A DNA stretch of 64,000 nt from assembly GCF_000165425.1 (NCBI RefSeq), contig NW_001799009.1, positions 127,005 through 191,004 on the forward strand, in the 5' to 3' direction. The notes beneath the pieces are model-generated. The model saw only the letters and a list, made by a program, of their open reading frames with translations. It searched no databases and had not been told where the DNA came from. This document shows positions 1 to 10,968 of this stretch, piece after piece (the first letter of the stretch is position 1; each line of letters starts with the position of its first letter). Source of the DNA: Paramecium tetraurelia. Taxonomy: Eukaryota; Ciliophora; Oligohymenophorea; Peniculida; Parameciidae. The position numbers and the translations under genes are program-made.

Positions 1-2638
1 TTTTAGAAGAGAGTGGATTGTGAGCACTTCTAATTGGCATCATCAAATGTTTTGATTGGAGCAGGCTAGAAATTAATTGCATTCAATTTTAATGGAGATA
101 TGGACAAGACTTGGAGTTTCGAATCTCCTATTACTGTAGTTACTTGTCAAGGTGGTGCTCCAAAGCGAGAACTAGTTTTAGTTGGGTTGGAGAATGGAGG
201 TGTCTACAAAATCTTTTTGGATAATTCATTCCCTATATAAATTCATAAAGTTAATACTCCTATTAAATATTTGACTATGTCTTAAACTAAGAGAAAATTG
301 GCATTGATAGATGGCAATTAGAATTTATAAGTACTAGATACTATAAGTAAAGAAATTTTGTTTGGGGAAATGAGTGTCGAAGGTGTTGCTTTTAATCAAG
401 AATTTGAGGATTTGATTGCTTATTCAGGTAAGGGATTGTTGTTTTTCAAATGCATTACATTCCCAGCTCTAAATTAAAAGATAACTGGTAATGTTATAGG
501 GTTCAAGGGATGCAAGTTATTTCTCCAAAATAATAACTAAGTCTAGACCATTGATATCCAATAAACAGCCAATATGCAAAGATATCTGGAGAAGAAGGAT
601 TTCTAGAATGCCTTGAAGATAGCTTGTCTTGGTGTGACAGAGTAGGATATTAGGGCTTTGGGAATAGAGGCTTTGATAGCAGGGGAGTTTGAAATTGCAA
701 GAAGAGTATAAGAGAATTTAATTATTTTAGTGTTTTTTGAGAAATAAGGATTACTAATTCATCGATTTGCTATTGAAATATGAGAAGAAAAATATGGATG
801 CTCAGGCACTGAACGAATTAAACGCAGAGGCTTTGGCATATCAAGGGAGATTCATGGATGCTGGTAATCTCTTAATAAAGGTTGGGTAGGCTGATAGAGC
901 AGTGTAGTTATTTAAAGAATTAAGGAGATGGGATGATGCCATAAGTAAGTAATTATAGTATTGTAGACTTCGCAAAAAAGGGAGATGTTGCTTATAGAGC
1001 AGTGACATCTGGAGGAAGAACTGGCACTGGAGTTAGAGCACCAACTTCATAAGGAAGAACAGGGACAGGCAGGGGGTAGGCTGTCATGCCATAACCCTAA
1101 GATATAGCACCTCCGAAGATAGAGATGAATATGTTGTTGAGAGAACAAGCTGAATGGACCAAAGAATCGGGAGATTGGAAGGCTGCAGCTGATTTGTTTG
1201 TCACTTGTGGAGAATTTAAGAAGGCTATTGAGTTGTACGGATAGAATAAATATTTGGAAGGGTTGATCAATGTTTGCAGAATGTTGGACAGATAAGAGAA
1301 TTCAGATAATATAGTTTTGTGTGCTAATTATTTCAAGAAACTCAAACATCATGGAGGTGCGAAGGAAGCTTATCTTAAATTAAATGATTTGAAGAACCTT
1401 ATGACTTTACATGTCGAATTCCAAAAATGGCAAGAAGCCTTTTAGATTGGGAGATCCAATAAGGAACTACTGGAAATTGCCAAAGTACCCTATGCTGACT
1501 ACTTATTGCTAAATGATCGCTATGAGGATGCTCTCAAGGCTTATAAGAGTGCAGGCAGATTCGATATTACAATGAAGATGACCAAAGATATGGCCAAAAA
1601 TTGTATAGAAGAACAAAGATATCATGATGCTAGTCAATACTTATGGAATCTAGCCATTGATTGTTTGTCTTAAATTCAAGATTATTAAAATCCATCAGGG
1701 GATGATGTGAAAGCCATCACCTAATACAAGGACTACAGCGATTTAGCAGATGTCTATTATGCATATCAAAAGATACACAGCTTCATTTGCGAACCATTTC
1801 AACCGTTATCAGGAGAATCTTATTTCTTGTAAATTATGAATTCTGCCAGATTTATCATCTCCAAATGGAAGAGTGTCTATCAGGGTATAAAAATGAGTTA
1901 TGTCTATTATGCCTTAGCTAAGTGTGCAGTTCAACTTGCATGTTTCAAGACTGCTCGTATATGTTATGAAAAATTGAATGTAATTCATTTACAGTATTCT
2001 ATTAGCAATTCAAAATACCTGCTGAATGGAGTGAAGAAATAGATCTTCAATCCCTATTAGTTAGATCAAAACCATATACAGACGATGAATCCAAATTGCC
2101 ACTCTGTATGAGATGCTAAACTTACAATGCCATCATTAATGTTAATGAAAAATTGTAGTTTTGCAATGCTTGTTTACATCCTCTCTTTTGCTCCTTCATC
2201 AGCTTCTAGACTCTCCCACTTGTTGAGTTCAAAGTTGATAATACCTTATAGAGAGATGATGTGCAAAGATTGCTTAACAGTGAGAAGGTATTCGTCAATA
2301 AGAGACCAGGATAATTATTCTAAGATAAAGTCAATGAAATTATTCAATAATAACAAACATCCCAAGACCAATACTTGGTGGTGGAATTGGATGAGGCTGC
2401 AGTTCAATCACTTTCACCAGAAGAAGTTTTGATTGTAGATTATAGACAATATTGCAGTACTATTGATGTCAAATACTATAAAAACATGGTTGGAGAATAA
2501 CCTATTCATGTTTGTCCTGATTGTGGAAGATTCTTCTATGTTGATGAACATGAATTCGAATATGTCCAAAAACGGTGCTGTCCATTTTGTAGAATTTCAG
2601 ATAAAAAAATACCACAGAAGGATGTTTTTGATATTTGA
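1..2638 (+). CDS. IFT122: IFT122 (WDR10), intraflagellar transport A core subunit, 3' part
   Basis: Subunit of the IFT-A complex, which drives retrograde transport in cilia. The window holds the end of the WD40 propeller, then the TPR-like solenoid and the C-terminal zinc fingers. Family resemblance is clear in the solenoid (for example ALNELNAEALAYQGRFMDAG and EAEWTKESGDWKAAADLF-like helices) and in the tail, with two CxxC pairs (CMRCQTYNA..CNAC) and a last finger CPDCGRFF..CCPFC. Three tiny introns are needed to keep frame: 706-730, 945-966 and 1980-2005 (25, 22 and 26 nt, all GTA..TAG). TAA and TAG occur inside conserved helices as Gln. The 5' end lies outside the window. Ends at TGA 2636-2638. 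Thirty bases separate it from the next same-strand gene. Confidence 0.92.
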
Positions 2639-2667
2639 AATATAATAAATAATTAAAAATATAAAAA

Positions 2668-3081
2668 ATGAATCAGATCAATCCTAGGCTTCAAAGTGGC
2701 ATTCAACAAGGATAAACTTTCACTATTTAAGGTTAAACTAAAAATCCAAATTTCCCAGGAATGCCCTAAGTTATACCCTAAGGTATGCCATAAGGTATAC
2801 AATAAGGTATGCAATAAGGTATGCAATAAGGTATGCCATAAGGTATGCCATAAGGTATGCAATAAGGTATGCAATAAGGTATGCCATAAGGTATGCCTTA
2901 AGGTATGCCATAAGGTATGCCATAAGGTTTACCTCCCTAAACTTTCAAATAGCCTTCATAAAATGATGGAATGTTGGAAGTTATTAATTAAGCTAGAAAT
3001 AGAGAAACATAAAGAAAAGAAGAATGCCTAAAGAAGATGGCATTGATTAATGCGAATTTTGGTGAGAAAAACTACACTTGA
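2668..3081 (+). CDS. Small GMPQ-repeat protein
   Basis: A 137-residue open frame from ATG 2668 to TGA 3079-3081 without introns. Residues about 31-86 are 14 copies of a tetrapeptide, GMPQ or GMQQ, so the middle is Gly, Met, Pro and Gln only. The N-terminus is polar (NPRLQSGIQQGQTF), and the C-terminal 45 residues look like a normal short helix with charged residues (LEVINQARNRETQRKEE). No known domain was recognised. Low-complexity proteins of this type are often structural or assembly factors; that is a guess. It follows IFT122 closely on the same strand. The repeat length is likely variable between strains. Confidence 0.6.
2758..2925 (+). repeat. 12-bp coding tandem repeat (GMPQ units)
   Basis: Fourteen direct copies of a 12-base unit of the form GGTATGCCATAA or GGTATGCAATAA. 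The unit is a multiple of three, so gain or loss keeps the reading frame; it encodes Gly-Met-Pro-Gln or Gly-Met-Gln-Gln. The first two copies are the most diverged, and copies toward the 3' end are nearly identical, which suggests recent expansion there. Confidence 0.9.
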
Positions 3082-4335
3082 AAATTCATATTCCATTTTC
3101 TATTAATATTTTTATAATATACTTTTCTAATTACATCTTATTATTTTATGAGTATAAAACTATTTGGTTACCACTAACATATTGAAGAAGACATGAGAAA
3201 GAAGCTAAGCAAAGCCTAAATTATCATTGGATAATATAATTCCCTTTGTTCAAGATGCTTAATTAAAAATAATGCAATCATAGTAATATAAATCCTTGAA
3301 TTACCTTTCTATTTTTCTTCTTCTATTTTATTTAAATTTAGTTTTTTGATCAAATGACAGCAAATTCTATCAGATGTGATAAATCTTTATTATCTAGAAC
3401 TTATTATTCTATTAGGAAAAATATATAAATAATTTAATTTTTATTATTAAATAAACATTGATATATATAGCCTAAATGAATATAAATACAGTTTTGAATT
3501 TAATTTTCTGAATGATTTGTTCTCTAAAAGAAATTACTTTATTTTTTTAAAATCCAATACAGAACTAATATGACAAAAAATCCTATCTCAAAAATTAAAT
3601 GGAAAAATTATACGCTTAAACCATTAATGTAAATTAATTCAAGATCTAAAAATTTTTAAATGTCTAACAAAACAAATATAAATTACATAAATATAAAAAA
3701 GTCACTCTATTCAAGTTAAAAAAAATCAGAAATGTAAAATCAATATTATTTATACGAAGAATTAGAATTACTAAAAAAAAGTTAAGACAATATATTGTTA
3801 AAATTATTCTGATTGAAAAAAGGTTAATCAAAATTATTAACTTTAATACTTAAAGCTTTATAATAAATATAATAGAAACTTCCAATAAGGCAATATATCG
3901 AAAAAATATATAAATTGTAAATTTATATTTTAAGATATCCATATTGAGACAAGATATCATTATGTCTATATAATCAGTTCCTCATTCTTTATTTGTGTAT
4001 AAGAACTTCGTTGAAAAAAGTATTGTATTTTATATTTAAATTTAAATGTTAGCTAAAAATGAATAGATTTACAATTATTTCTCCTAATCGTTCTTAAAAT
4101 AATTATATAAAAAATAGGTAATTTGGGTCATTTTGATATTGAAAAATTAAAATACTTACTATCCATATTTTAGTTTATACCTTCACTTCATAACATTAAA
4201 TCCTATTTAAATAACTCAAAATTATTTGAGGAGACAATATTATGATAGGCAGGATTCAGTAATAAATGTAACATTATTATCTCACACAGAAACAAATAAA
4301 TTAATAATGTAATTAAATTATTATGAATTTATATT
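3082..4335. other. AT-rich non-coding gap
   Basis: About 1.25 kb between two convergent genes. It is very AT-rich, with frequent TGA in all frames and no stretch that looks like conserved protein. I see no RNA gene or repeat in it. It is long for an otherwise compact genome. Confidence 0.5.
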
Positions 4336-5778
4336 TCACAAAATCTTATTTGCATAATAATAGTCTATTTCATTATATAACTCTTCTGAAATTGGATCAT
4401 AAATTTTATCAGTTTTCCTTCTGGAGTAGGATAATATGTCTGCATCATCATCGTTTAAGATATAATTATTTTCATAATCTTTTTCTGACTTCGGAGTGAG
4501 AATTATTTCACTATCCTTTTACTAAAGCGTACTTATCTTTATTCCTATTTAATGAGATTTCTGAAATTCATATCTAAATTTTGATGATCTCATTACAAAA
4601 TACAGTCTAGATATTTCATACAATAAATTCAAATAACTAAACTTTTGTTGCATTTAGCTAGAAACTTTCTCATAAAATTTCGTATAATTATTAATATCTA
4701 GTTTTATCTGATTTAAACTTGCTTCGGTCACTCTTCCTCTCCAATTCTTTTTTATTTGTATATTTTTAAATTCTGGGTAATAAAAACTTATGATCTCTTT
4801 TAATACTTTTTGATTTAAAAAATATTCATTTAAGAAAATAATGAAGTATTTGATCATAAATAGTATTGATACAATTGATCCAATATTTGCTAATAGATCT
4901 CCTAATCGTGGATATTCTAATGTGGTTTTAACTTAGGTTCCTGTCATTCCAAGATAGACTATTCCAATTGCCTCAGTTTCATACGCTTTTTAACAAAATT
5001 CTAAAGAATTCGTTTAGGTTTGTAGTAACACATCTACAATATATTCCTTGAATTAAGGGTAGCCAAATAAAAAGTAGTTTTAGAGCTCAAATAAGGTTGT
5101 CTTAAAATAAGATTACACAAAAGAGCAATATTTTTCTTCTATTTAAATGGTGAATTCTTGGTATCCACGTTATTTCTTTCCATCTCGGGGATCTATTGAT
5201 GTCGTGAAAAATTCAAGCTAAACTACATTATTTGATTATGCAAAGAACTTTTGTTTAAGTTCTGGTGATGCACATTTTTCACCAGGTTTTAAATAAATTT
5301 CTGAACACATTACTATTTCTATATACATATCACTTGTTGCATATATGTAACCATCGTAATAAGAAAAATCAAATTACATTTTCGGTACATAAACTTCTCC
5401 AAATGGTGCAGCGCTATGATTTGAAATTAATTAAGGCTATGTTAATGTATTGTTAACTGTGTATACTATTAATGGCAATAAAATATTATTTGTAAATGGG
5501 TCGATTTTGCCTTTCTGATCTTACCAATAGTATACTCTTACTACTTCTTCACTCAAATCTAGCAAAGAATAGTCAGATATGTAATTTTAACGAGATATTT
5601 TTGGGCTCATCTAATTAGTTTACCAAAGATAGCCAATCCAAAATACATAAGCTAAACTTGCTGTAAAGATTGTAATTGTTATTATTCCTCCAAGTGTACT
5701 TTTGTATTTTGTTTATGAATCATCTATATTTTATACAAATGGAACCCCAAAGCAATCTGCCTATTTTAGAATTTTCAT
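4336..5778 (-). CDS. Two-pass ciliate membrane protein, copy 1
   Basis: Intronless 480-residue frame, ATG at 5778 and TGA at 4338-4336. A first hydrophobic span lies near residues 30-50 (GGIITITIFTASLAYVFWIG) and a second near residues 320-345 (LGDLLANIGSIVSILFMI), with about 270 polar residues between, likely on the non-cytosolic side, and an acidic C-terminal tail. The layout resembles an abundant ciliate family annotated only as transmembrane protein; I know no function for it. Its first 100 codons are closely related (about three quarters identical) to the gene starting at 63701, and the similarity runs into the 5' flank (both have CCTCAAAATATCTTT and GACCTATCAA before the ATG). The two copies point in opposite directions. 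Confidence 0.8.
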
Positions 5779-6979
5779 AAATTAAAATCTTAAAAATAAT
5801 GATAATATAATTGATAGGTCTTAAAAAAGATATTTTGAGGAAATCACATGACCTGAATTCAAAATCTATCGTTTTTATTAAACAGCGATTTAATTAAACT
5901 ATTATAGTTAGAAAAAAGTTTAAGCAAGAATCTTTCACTTAAAAAAAGAGATCAAAACATTCTGAAGAAAGTGTTTGAGAGAATGTGCAACGTAGTTTGT
6001 AACATTATATGAATTCTTTTTGGAAAATTACACCTGATTTCTGATTGTAGCATTATTTTTTATAACTTATCAATTAAAGAGAAACAGATCAATTATTCAT
6101 ATTACATTTAAATTTCAGCTAAATTAGTTATGAAAGGATATCGCCAAAAACTCAATTTTTAAGTATGGAATAAAATAAGAAAAATATTATTTAATTTTAT
6201 CATTTATACTTCCTAAATGAATAACAAAGAGAGAAGAAGAATTTGCAACTTTTTCAAATTATTTTCTAAATGTTTTCCCAAGATAGACCAAAAATAAAAT
6301 TATAAAAGGAAGGGAGAGGCTGGCTAATAAAATAAATCAAAATAATGTCTGTTCCTGAATAGAGAGCATTTCAGATTGTAAATTTTATTTATCTTCAATA
6401 AGACCATTGGGACTATCTTAAGATTGCTTGAGATAACATAAGGACTTAGAATGATAAAAATGGTTGCATTTCAAAATAAAAAGCAGTATATGTACGAAAA
6501 TATTTAAACACGAACGAAAACTGTTTTTTTAAGAAAAAGAAGTTAATTTAAAAAGTTCTAAAAATTTTATTAGAAACAGTATTTGGACTTTTTATAATTC
6601 GTTAAATAGAAAGGTTTTTCTTAAATTTGGTTATGTCTGTTTTGTCTATTACATTTAAGAACATTTTTGAAAATCTTATTTTTAGTATATACTTAGTATT
6701 TTAAGAAAAAGGCTTGCATATCATAATATTTTCATAACATAATTTTTTAATTTCGAAATTATCAAATAGAGGAATTTGATTTTTTGGTTTATAGGTAATG
6801 AATCTCATATTTAGGAAATCAACAATAACTTCTAGGTGATTAAAACATGAATATTATTAAAAAGATTTTTCTTTAGAATTGAAATACTATTTCTAATTTA
6901 TAGTAAATCATAGAATTGATGACTATTTTGATATTTATGATGAATAAAATTTTAGCTAAAAATTTTGAGACTAAGGTAA
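5779..6979. other. Mostly non-coding spacer with one weak open frame
   Basis: Spacer upstream of the membrane protein. The first 100 bases are related to the region upstream of 63701. A TGA-free frame from ATG 6217 to about 6800 starts with a basic, Cys-containing stretch (CNFFKLFSKCFPK) but turns into low-quality AT-rich sequence. A second frame from 6344 begins MSVPEQRAFQI and soon meets TGA. These may be decayed coding remnants; neither can be called a gene. Confidence 0.4.
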
Positions 6980-7215
6980 TATTGAAAAATAAAATTTTGG
7001 AATGGTTCATTTAACTAAGATAAAAGTATATATTTTATTTAGTAGGATAATATAAATTAGGATTAACTAAAAGTAATTACATAATTAAAAAGATTAGGAA
7101 TATAAAAATTATATATAGGCTGTTGTTCAAGAAAATAATGAAAGAGTTTCTAGGATTAGTAGGATGAAGAGAGGCAATTTATTTATGCGACCGTTCAAGT
7201 TGTCTGAGGATGGCA
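6980..7215 (+). pseudogene. Relic of a macro-domain gene (copy of 61082-61837)
   Basis: A fragment strongly similar to the middle of the macro-domain gene near 61.4-61.7 kb, in the opposite orientation. The match includes that gene's 25-nt intron (GTAATTACAT..TTAAAAAGATTAG at about 7071-7095) and the following exon (GCTGTTGTTCAAGAAAATAA at 7119-7138). A base is missing after GAAA near 7143 relative to the intact copy, so the frame shifts, and no start or 3' half is recognisable. It lies about 1.2 kb from the membrane gene that is itself duplicated beside the intact macro gene, so it was probably part of the same duplicated block. Boundaries are approximate. Confidence 0.75.
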
Positions 7216-7555
7216 AAATTTGTAATTTTTATTATATTTGTTGAAAATTAATCTAATATTTATATTAAAGTATTATTAAATATTTAGAAATACTTTTGAC
7301 ATCAAATAAATGAAAATTTATAATGTCATTTATAATATTATTTCTTCTCTAAGGATATCCTTATATGGAAACAAATATTATACAAATAATTGATCATTTC
7401 ATTTAACAGTTAAGAATTATACGCTCAATCAGAATTGAATATATTTTTTACATAAGCACTCAATAAGTATTTTGTTTAGGAGATATATATATGTATAAAA
7501 ATAAATTCAAAAAATACACTATTTTGAATTAAATTAATATTGTTAAATTATTTTA
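7216..7555. other. AT-rich gap
   Basis: About 340 bases upstream of the first pseudokinase; nothing recognised. Confidence 0.4.
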
Positions 7556-9250
7556 ATGGGGGTTTGTAGTTCATCCAAAAAGTGTGAAAGCAAGAGCAGC
7601 TCCAAGAATAATTTTAATCCAGCTTTGACCAACACTGCTGAAGTTCAACAAACCCTTAGAGAAACCATTCTTACCATAAACGAATAGAGGATAAATTAAA
7701 ACCAAACCGTCTAGAGAAAATTGAAAAAAGCAGGCACTTTGAGTTATTTTGAATACAAACAAGATCAAATATCCACGGACAAACAATAAAGTAAAATCTA
7801 CTTATTAAGTCTATAGGAAGTAACAGGAAGATAGTTTAGAAGGTACCTCAACTTAGAATCAAAGTCACTGACGCAATTGCTTCAAAAGACTATTCTGTGT
7901 ATAAGGGGAAGGTCAAGATAGCCGAAAAATCGACTCTTCGGGTTATGTAACACAACAGTGATGGATAACTAGTAATTATGGAACAATTACCCTATGATTA
8001 AGAGGGAAAGGATTATATTGAATGGCTCCAAAAAACCAATTTGGTACTTATTATCTGTGATTTTTATTAGGACTTTTATCATATTGGAAAGATTCATGAA
8101 ATCTTTATATTTGGAAAACAATTTTAGATAATTAGTGAATTTTGCACAGGAGGTCCTCTATCCTTGTTATTGCACAGCAAGCTATCAGAGCAGGTAGTTA
8201 GTAACATTATGGATTAAATATTTGAGATCATCAACTTCCTTCACTCGAATAAGTTGGTTCACAATAAGTTGACAATAGATAGTTTTTCTTTTTATTACGA
8301 TTTGTAAAATTATTTGATTAAGTTGACTGATATAAGGAGTTTACATAAACCTTTACGAGAACCTTAACTTCAAATCATTTAATATGCCTCTCCTGAAGTT
8401 CTATCTGTCTACTCCCAACATCCTCACAAATCAAGCGACATCTGGTCCCTAGGAATTATTGCCTATCAATTAATGACCAGAAATTTCATTTATGAAAGGA
8501 ATCAAGATTTGACTACTATCCAAGAAGTCAAATCGGCAATTCTTAGGTGGACAGCTAAATAAGACCTAAAGGATGAAGTGTCTTAATGTTTTGAAGATCT
8601 AATTTTTAAAATGCTTCATTCTGATAAAAATTAAAGATTTAAAATAGAAGAATGCCAAAAACACGAGTTTATTGTAAAGCATTAGAATAAAAACTTGAAT
8701 TGCTTTTTTAAACACTAATTTACTGAGGAATTCAATAGTAAATTGTAAAGATGGCTCATGATTTATCTTGTAAATCACTATGAACACTCTCATCATCATG
8801 TAGCACATAGGATTTTTGATTTTTTGGATAAGGACAAGGATGGAAAGTTGAATGTAACAGAATTGTAAGAATTCGAACGAAAACTAAAGTAAGCATAAGG
8901 ATAGGATATGAACATCAAAGTAATATAGAATTTGATTGGAAAAGAAGTGGAATTAGGATTGGAGGATTTCATTCTGATGTTTTCTAATAAATCTCTGTAC
9001 ATTACCCATCACAATATCCATCATAGTTTTAAGAAATTAGCTAATAAAAGCTCAGAAATTACTGTAAAATCTTTGTCAAAAATACTCAATATTTCAGAAG
9101 AGGAAATAACAGAGGAATTCAAGAATCATCAACTCTATTATGAGGTATCTTTTCAATATTCTATAATAGTCTTATAGCATTCCTTTGGAATTTGCATAAT
9201 ATGAGACGATTATGAATTAGATTCTGGTAGTTTAAAATGAGTTTTAATGA
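7556..9250 (+). CDS. EF-hand pseudokinase of the CDPK type, copy A
   Basis: Begins MGVCSSSKKC, an N-myristoylation and palmitoylation type N-terminus, so probably membrane-attached. A kinase-like domain follows (hinge FCTGGPLSLLL, helix SSDIWSLGIIAYQLM), then EF-hand sequence (DFLDKDKDGKLNVTELQEF). Catalytic residues are lost: the HRD position reads VHNKL and the DFG position reads LTDIR, while the activation-segment end ASPEV is kept. It should bind calcium and perhaps partners but not phosphorylate. Introns: 7791-7816 (26 nt, GTA..TAG), which puts the kinase part in frame, and 9145-9169 (25 nt), after which the tail runs to TGA 9248-9250. It is closely related to the gene at 10969-12750, which shares LTIxSFS and an IKL..D.RS segment. 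Confidence 0.82.
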
Positions 9251-9278
9251 AATTTAATTGATTATATCATTAATAAAA

Positions 9279-9713
9279 ATGCTAAATTTGTTTAATTCTT
9301 TAGAGAATACTCAAAAGGTTCCATTTCAATTAAGAAGATATCGCCCTTCCTTAACAATTCAAAGTGAACCTAAAAATTAAATAACTAGATAACACACAAT
9401 TTAAGATCTTTTGAACTTCAAATTGGCAGGCAACATTACTCCTGCACAACCTTTAATTCAAAGAAAAATCAGTATGAGGCCATCATTAAAGTTGGCCAAA
9501 ATTACTCCTTTTGTGACTGAATCAGGAGATAATTGCACTCCTCTTATAAAAAGAACTATCTCTCTGGAGAACACCAAGAAAGTTGACTTTCACCCTTCAG
9601 TCTTGGTGATTTACTCAGAGAATGGAATTAAGAAGAGAGAGAAGTTAGTTGATGAATTTAAAGTTAAAAGAAGAGGAACCAGAAAAAACTGTATAATAAT
9701 TCAAAAAAAATGA
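9279..9713 (+). CDS. Small basic protein with KKVDF..SVLVI motif
   Basis: Intronless 144-residue frame, ATG 9279 to TGA 9711-9713, starting 28 bases after the pseudokinase on the same strand. Polar and basic, rich in Ser, Thr, Pro and Lys, with no membrane span. The C-terminal third carries KKVDFHPSVLVIYSENGIKK, which resembles KKRVEFKKSLIVIDLETGV in the gene at 31866-32426 and KKRVEFRASILVIDFINQV in the gene at 36521-37048. I recognise no known domain. The motif suggests a short beta-strand or docking peptide, and the rest is probably disordered. Confidence 0.7.
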
Positions 9714-9792
9714 GTATCCAAATAAACCGATTTGATGATAATATTGAGTATAGATTAACCAATAAGTATAAAGGCTTTTTTATTTAAATCTT

Positions 9793-10667
9793 TCACTTTA
9801 ATAGCTTTTTAATATGTTTAATTTATGATTCATAATTAATTTGATCAAAATTGTATCCATTTTCTAATTAATATTTATAGAGTGTATAGTAACAAACTAC
9901 TTTATCACATACTTTCACATACCTGTCATCATTCTACTACAATTTCATCCTTTTCTGGATATCTTCATCAATATTCTATAATTAAATCCAAATGATGTCA
10001 TTGAAAAGTTAAATAAATTTCTATTCATTACGGTACAATCCAGTAGAATAAAAGAAGCTTCGATGAATATCTAAGGGTCTTAATTTCTATAAACACCAAC
10101 CACACTAATCCATGAAACAGATTGAACTAGTATTATCTTCCCAATTGTACAACTTTTTAACTATTAATTCACTCTCACATAACAAATCTACTTATATTTC
10201 ATCTTTTAAATCTTTCAGAAAACTACGATTAATTACAATAAAGATTTCGATTAAGAAGTATTAATTATCCCTAATCAATTGAATTGATCAAATCATGTAA
10301 TCTAACCATAAAAATTTGTATGTTCGACTAGATGATGTCAGCAATTCCGTTAGATGATGTCAGTAATTTTATTGGGATTCCTAATTCTTATTGTTACTTA
10401 TAACTCAATATGAATGATGCATCCTCATAAAATACAACCTATTTGATAGTTCTATATTTTAGAATTAATTATAGAGCTATTATTAAATTGTTGTGTGTTC
10501 ATTTGAGTGATTTAGATTAAGATTTAGATTTCTAGAAGTATCAGACTTGTAAAGGTATTTTCTATTTTACAATTCTGTTTTTAGAATATCAATTTATAAT
10601 GTTGCAATTGGAAGTTACTTTGAATTGTTTAAATTTTGATCAAATCTGATTCATTTACAGTTGACAT
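9793..10667 (-). CDS. Unrecognised protein, several tiny introns
   Basis: A coding region on the minus strand ending at TGA 9795-9793. The last 170 codons are one clean frame (LKDEIQVDLLCESELIVKKL, then a Cys/Trp-containing middle FMDQCGWCLQ and a helical tail). An earlier exon (ELGIPIKLLTSSNGIADIIQ, MVRLHDLINSID) joins through a 25-nt GTA..AAG intron. A further exon upstream (SDTSRNLNLNLNHSNEHTT) joins through a putative 32-nt intron. The proposed start at 10667 (MSTVNESDLIK) and the first junction are unsettled. It lies between two paralogous pseudokinase genes and ends 79 bases from the convergent gene. No domain recognised. Confidence 0.6.
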
Positions 10668-10968
10668 TAAGTTTTCTTATTTATTCTCATCTGTAGAATG
10701 ATGGATTGAGCAATTCTCAATGGTCTAAATTTGAAATCAATTGTTCTTTATTTAGTTTCTATTTTTCTTAGGATAGTTTCTGAATAGACAATTAACAATC
10801 TTATTGAATTTGGTTTTTCATTTTGTGTCTGATGAGTTATTAATAAAGGATGGTGTAAAATGTTCTGTAATAACAAATTCTTTTATAATAATTTTAATAA
10901 TATGAAAAGCATCTAAATTTTAAACTGGCTTTTTATATTATGTTTAATAAAATGAAGACTCTTAATTA

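Noticed and set aside
2653-2874. Minus-strand Leu/His/Thr repeat frame
   Set aside because: Shadow of the GMPQ repeat on the other strand.
10329-10368. Two copies of TAGATGATGTCAG 22 bases apart
   Set aside because: They lie inside a coding exon (TSSNGIADII) and look like ordinary coding similarity, not a regulatory repeat.
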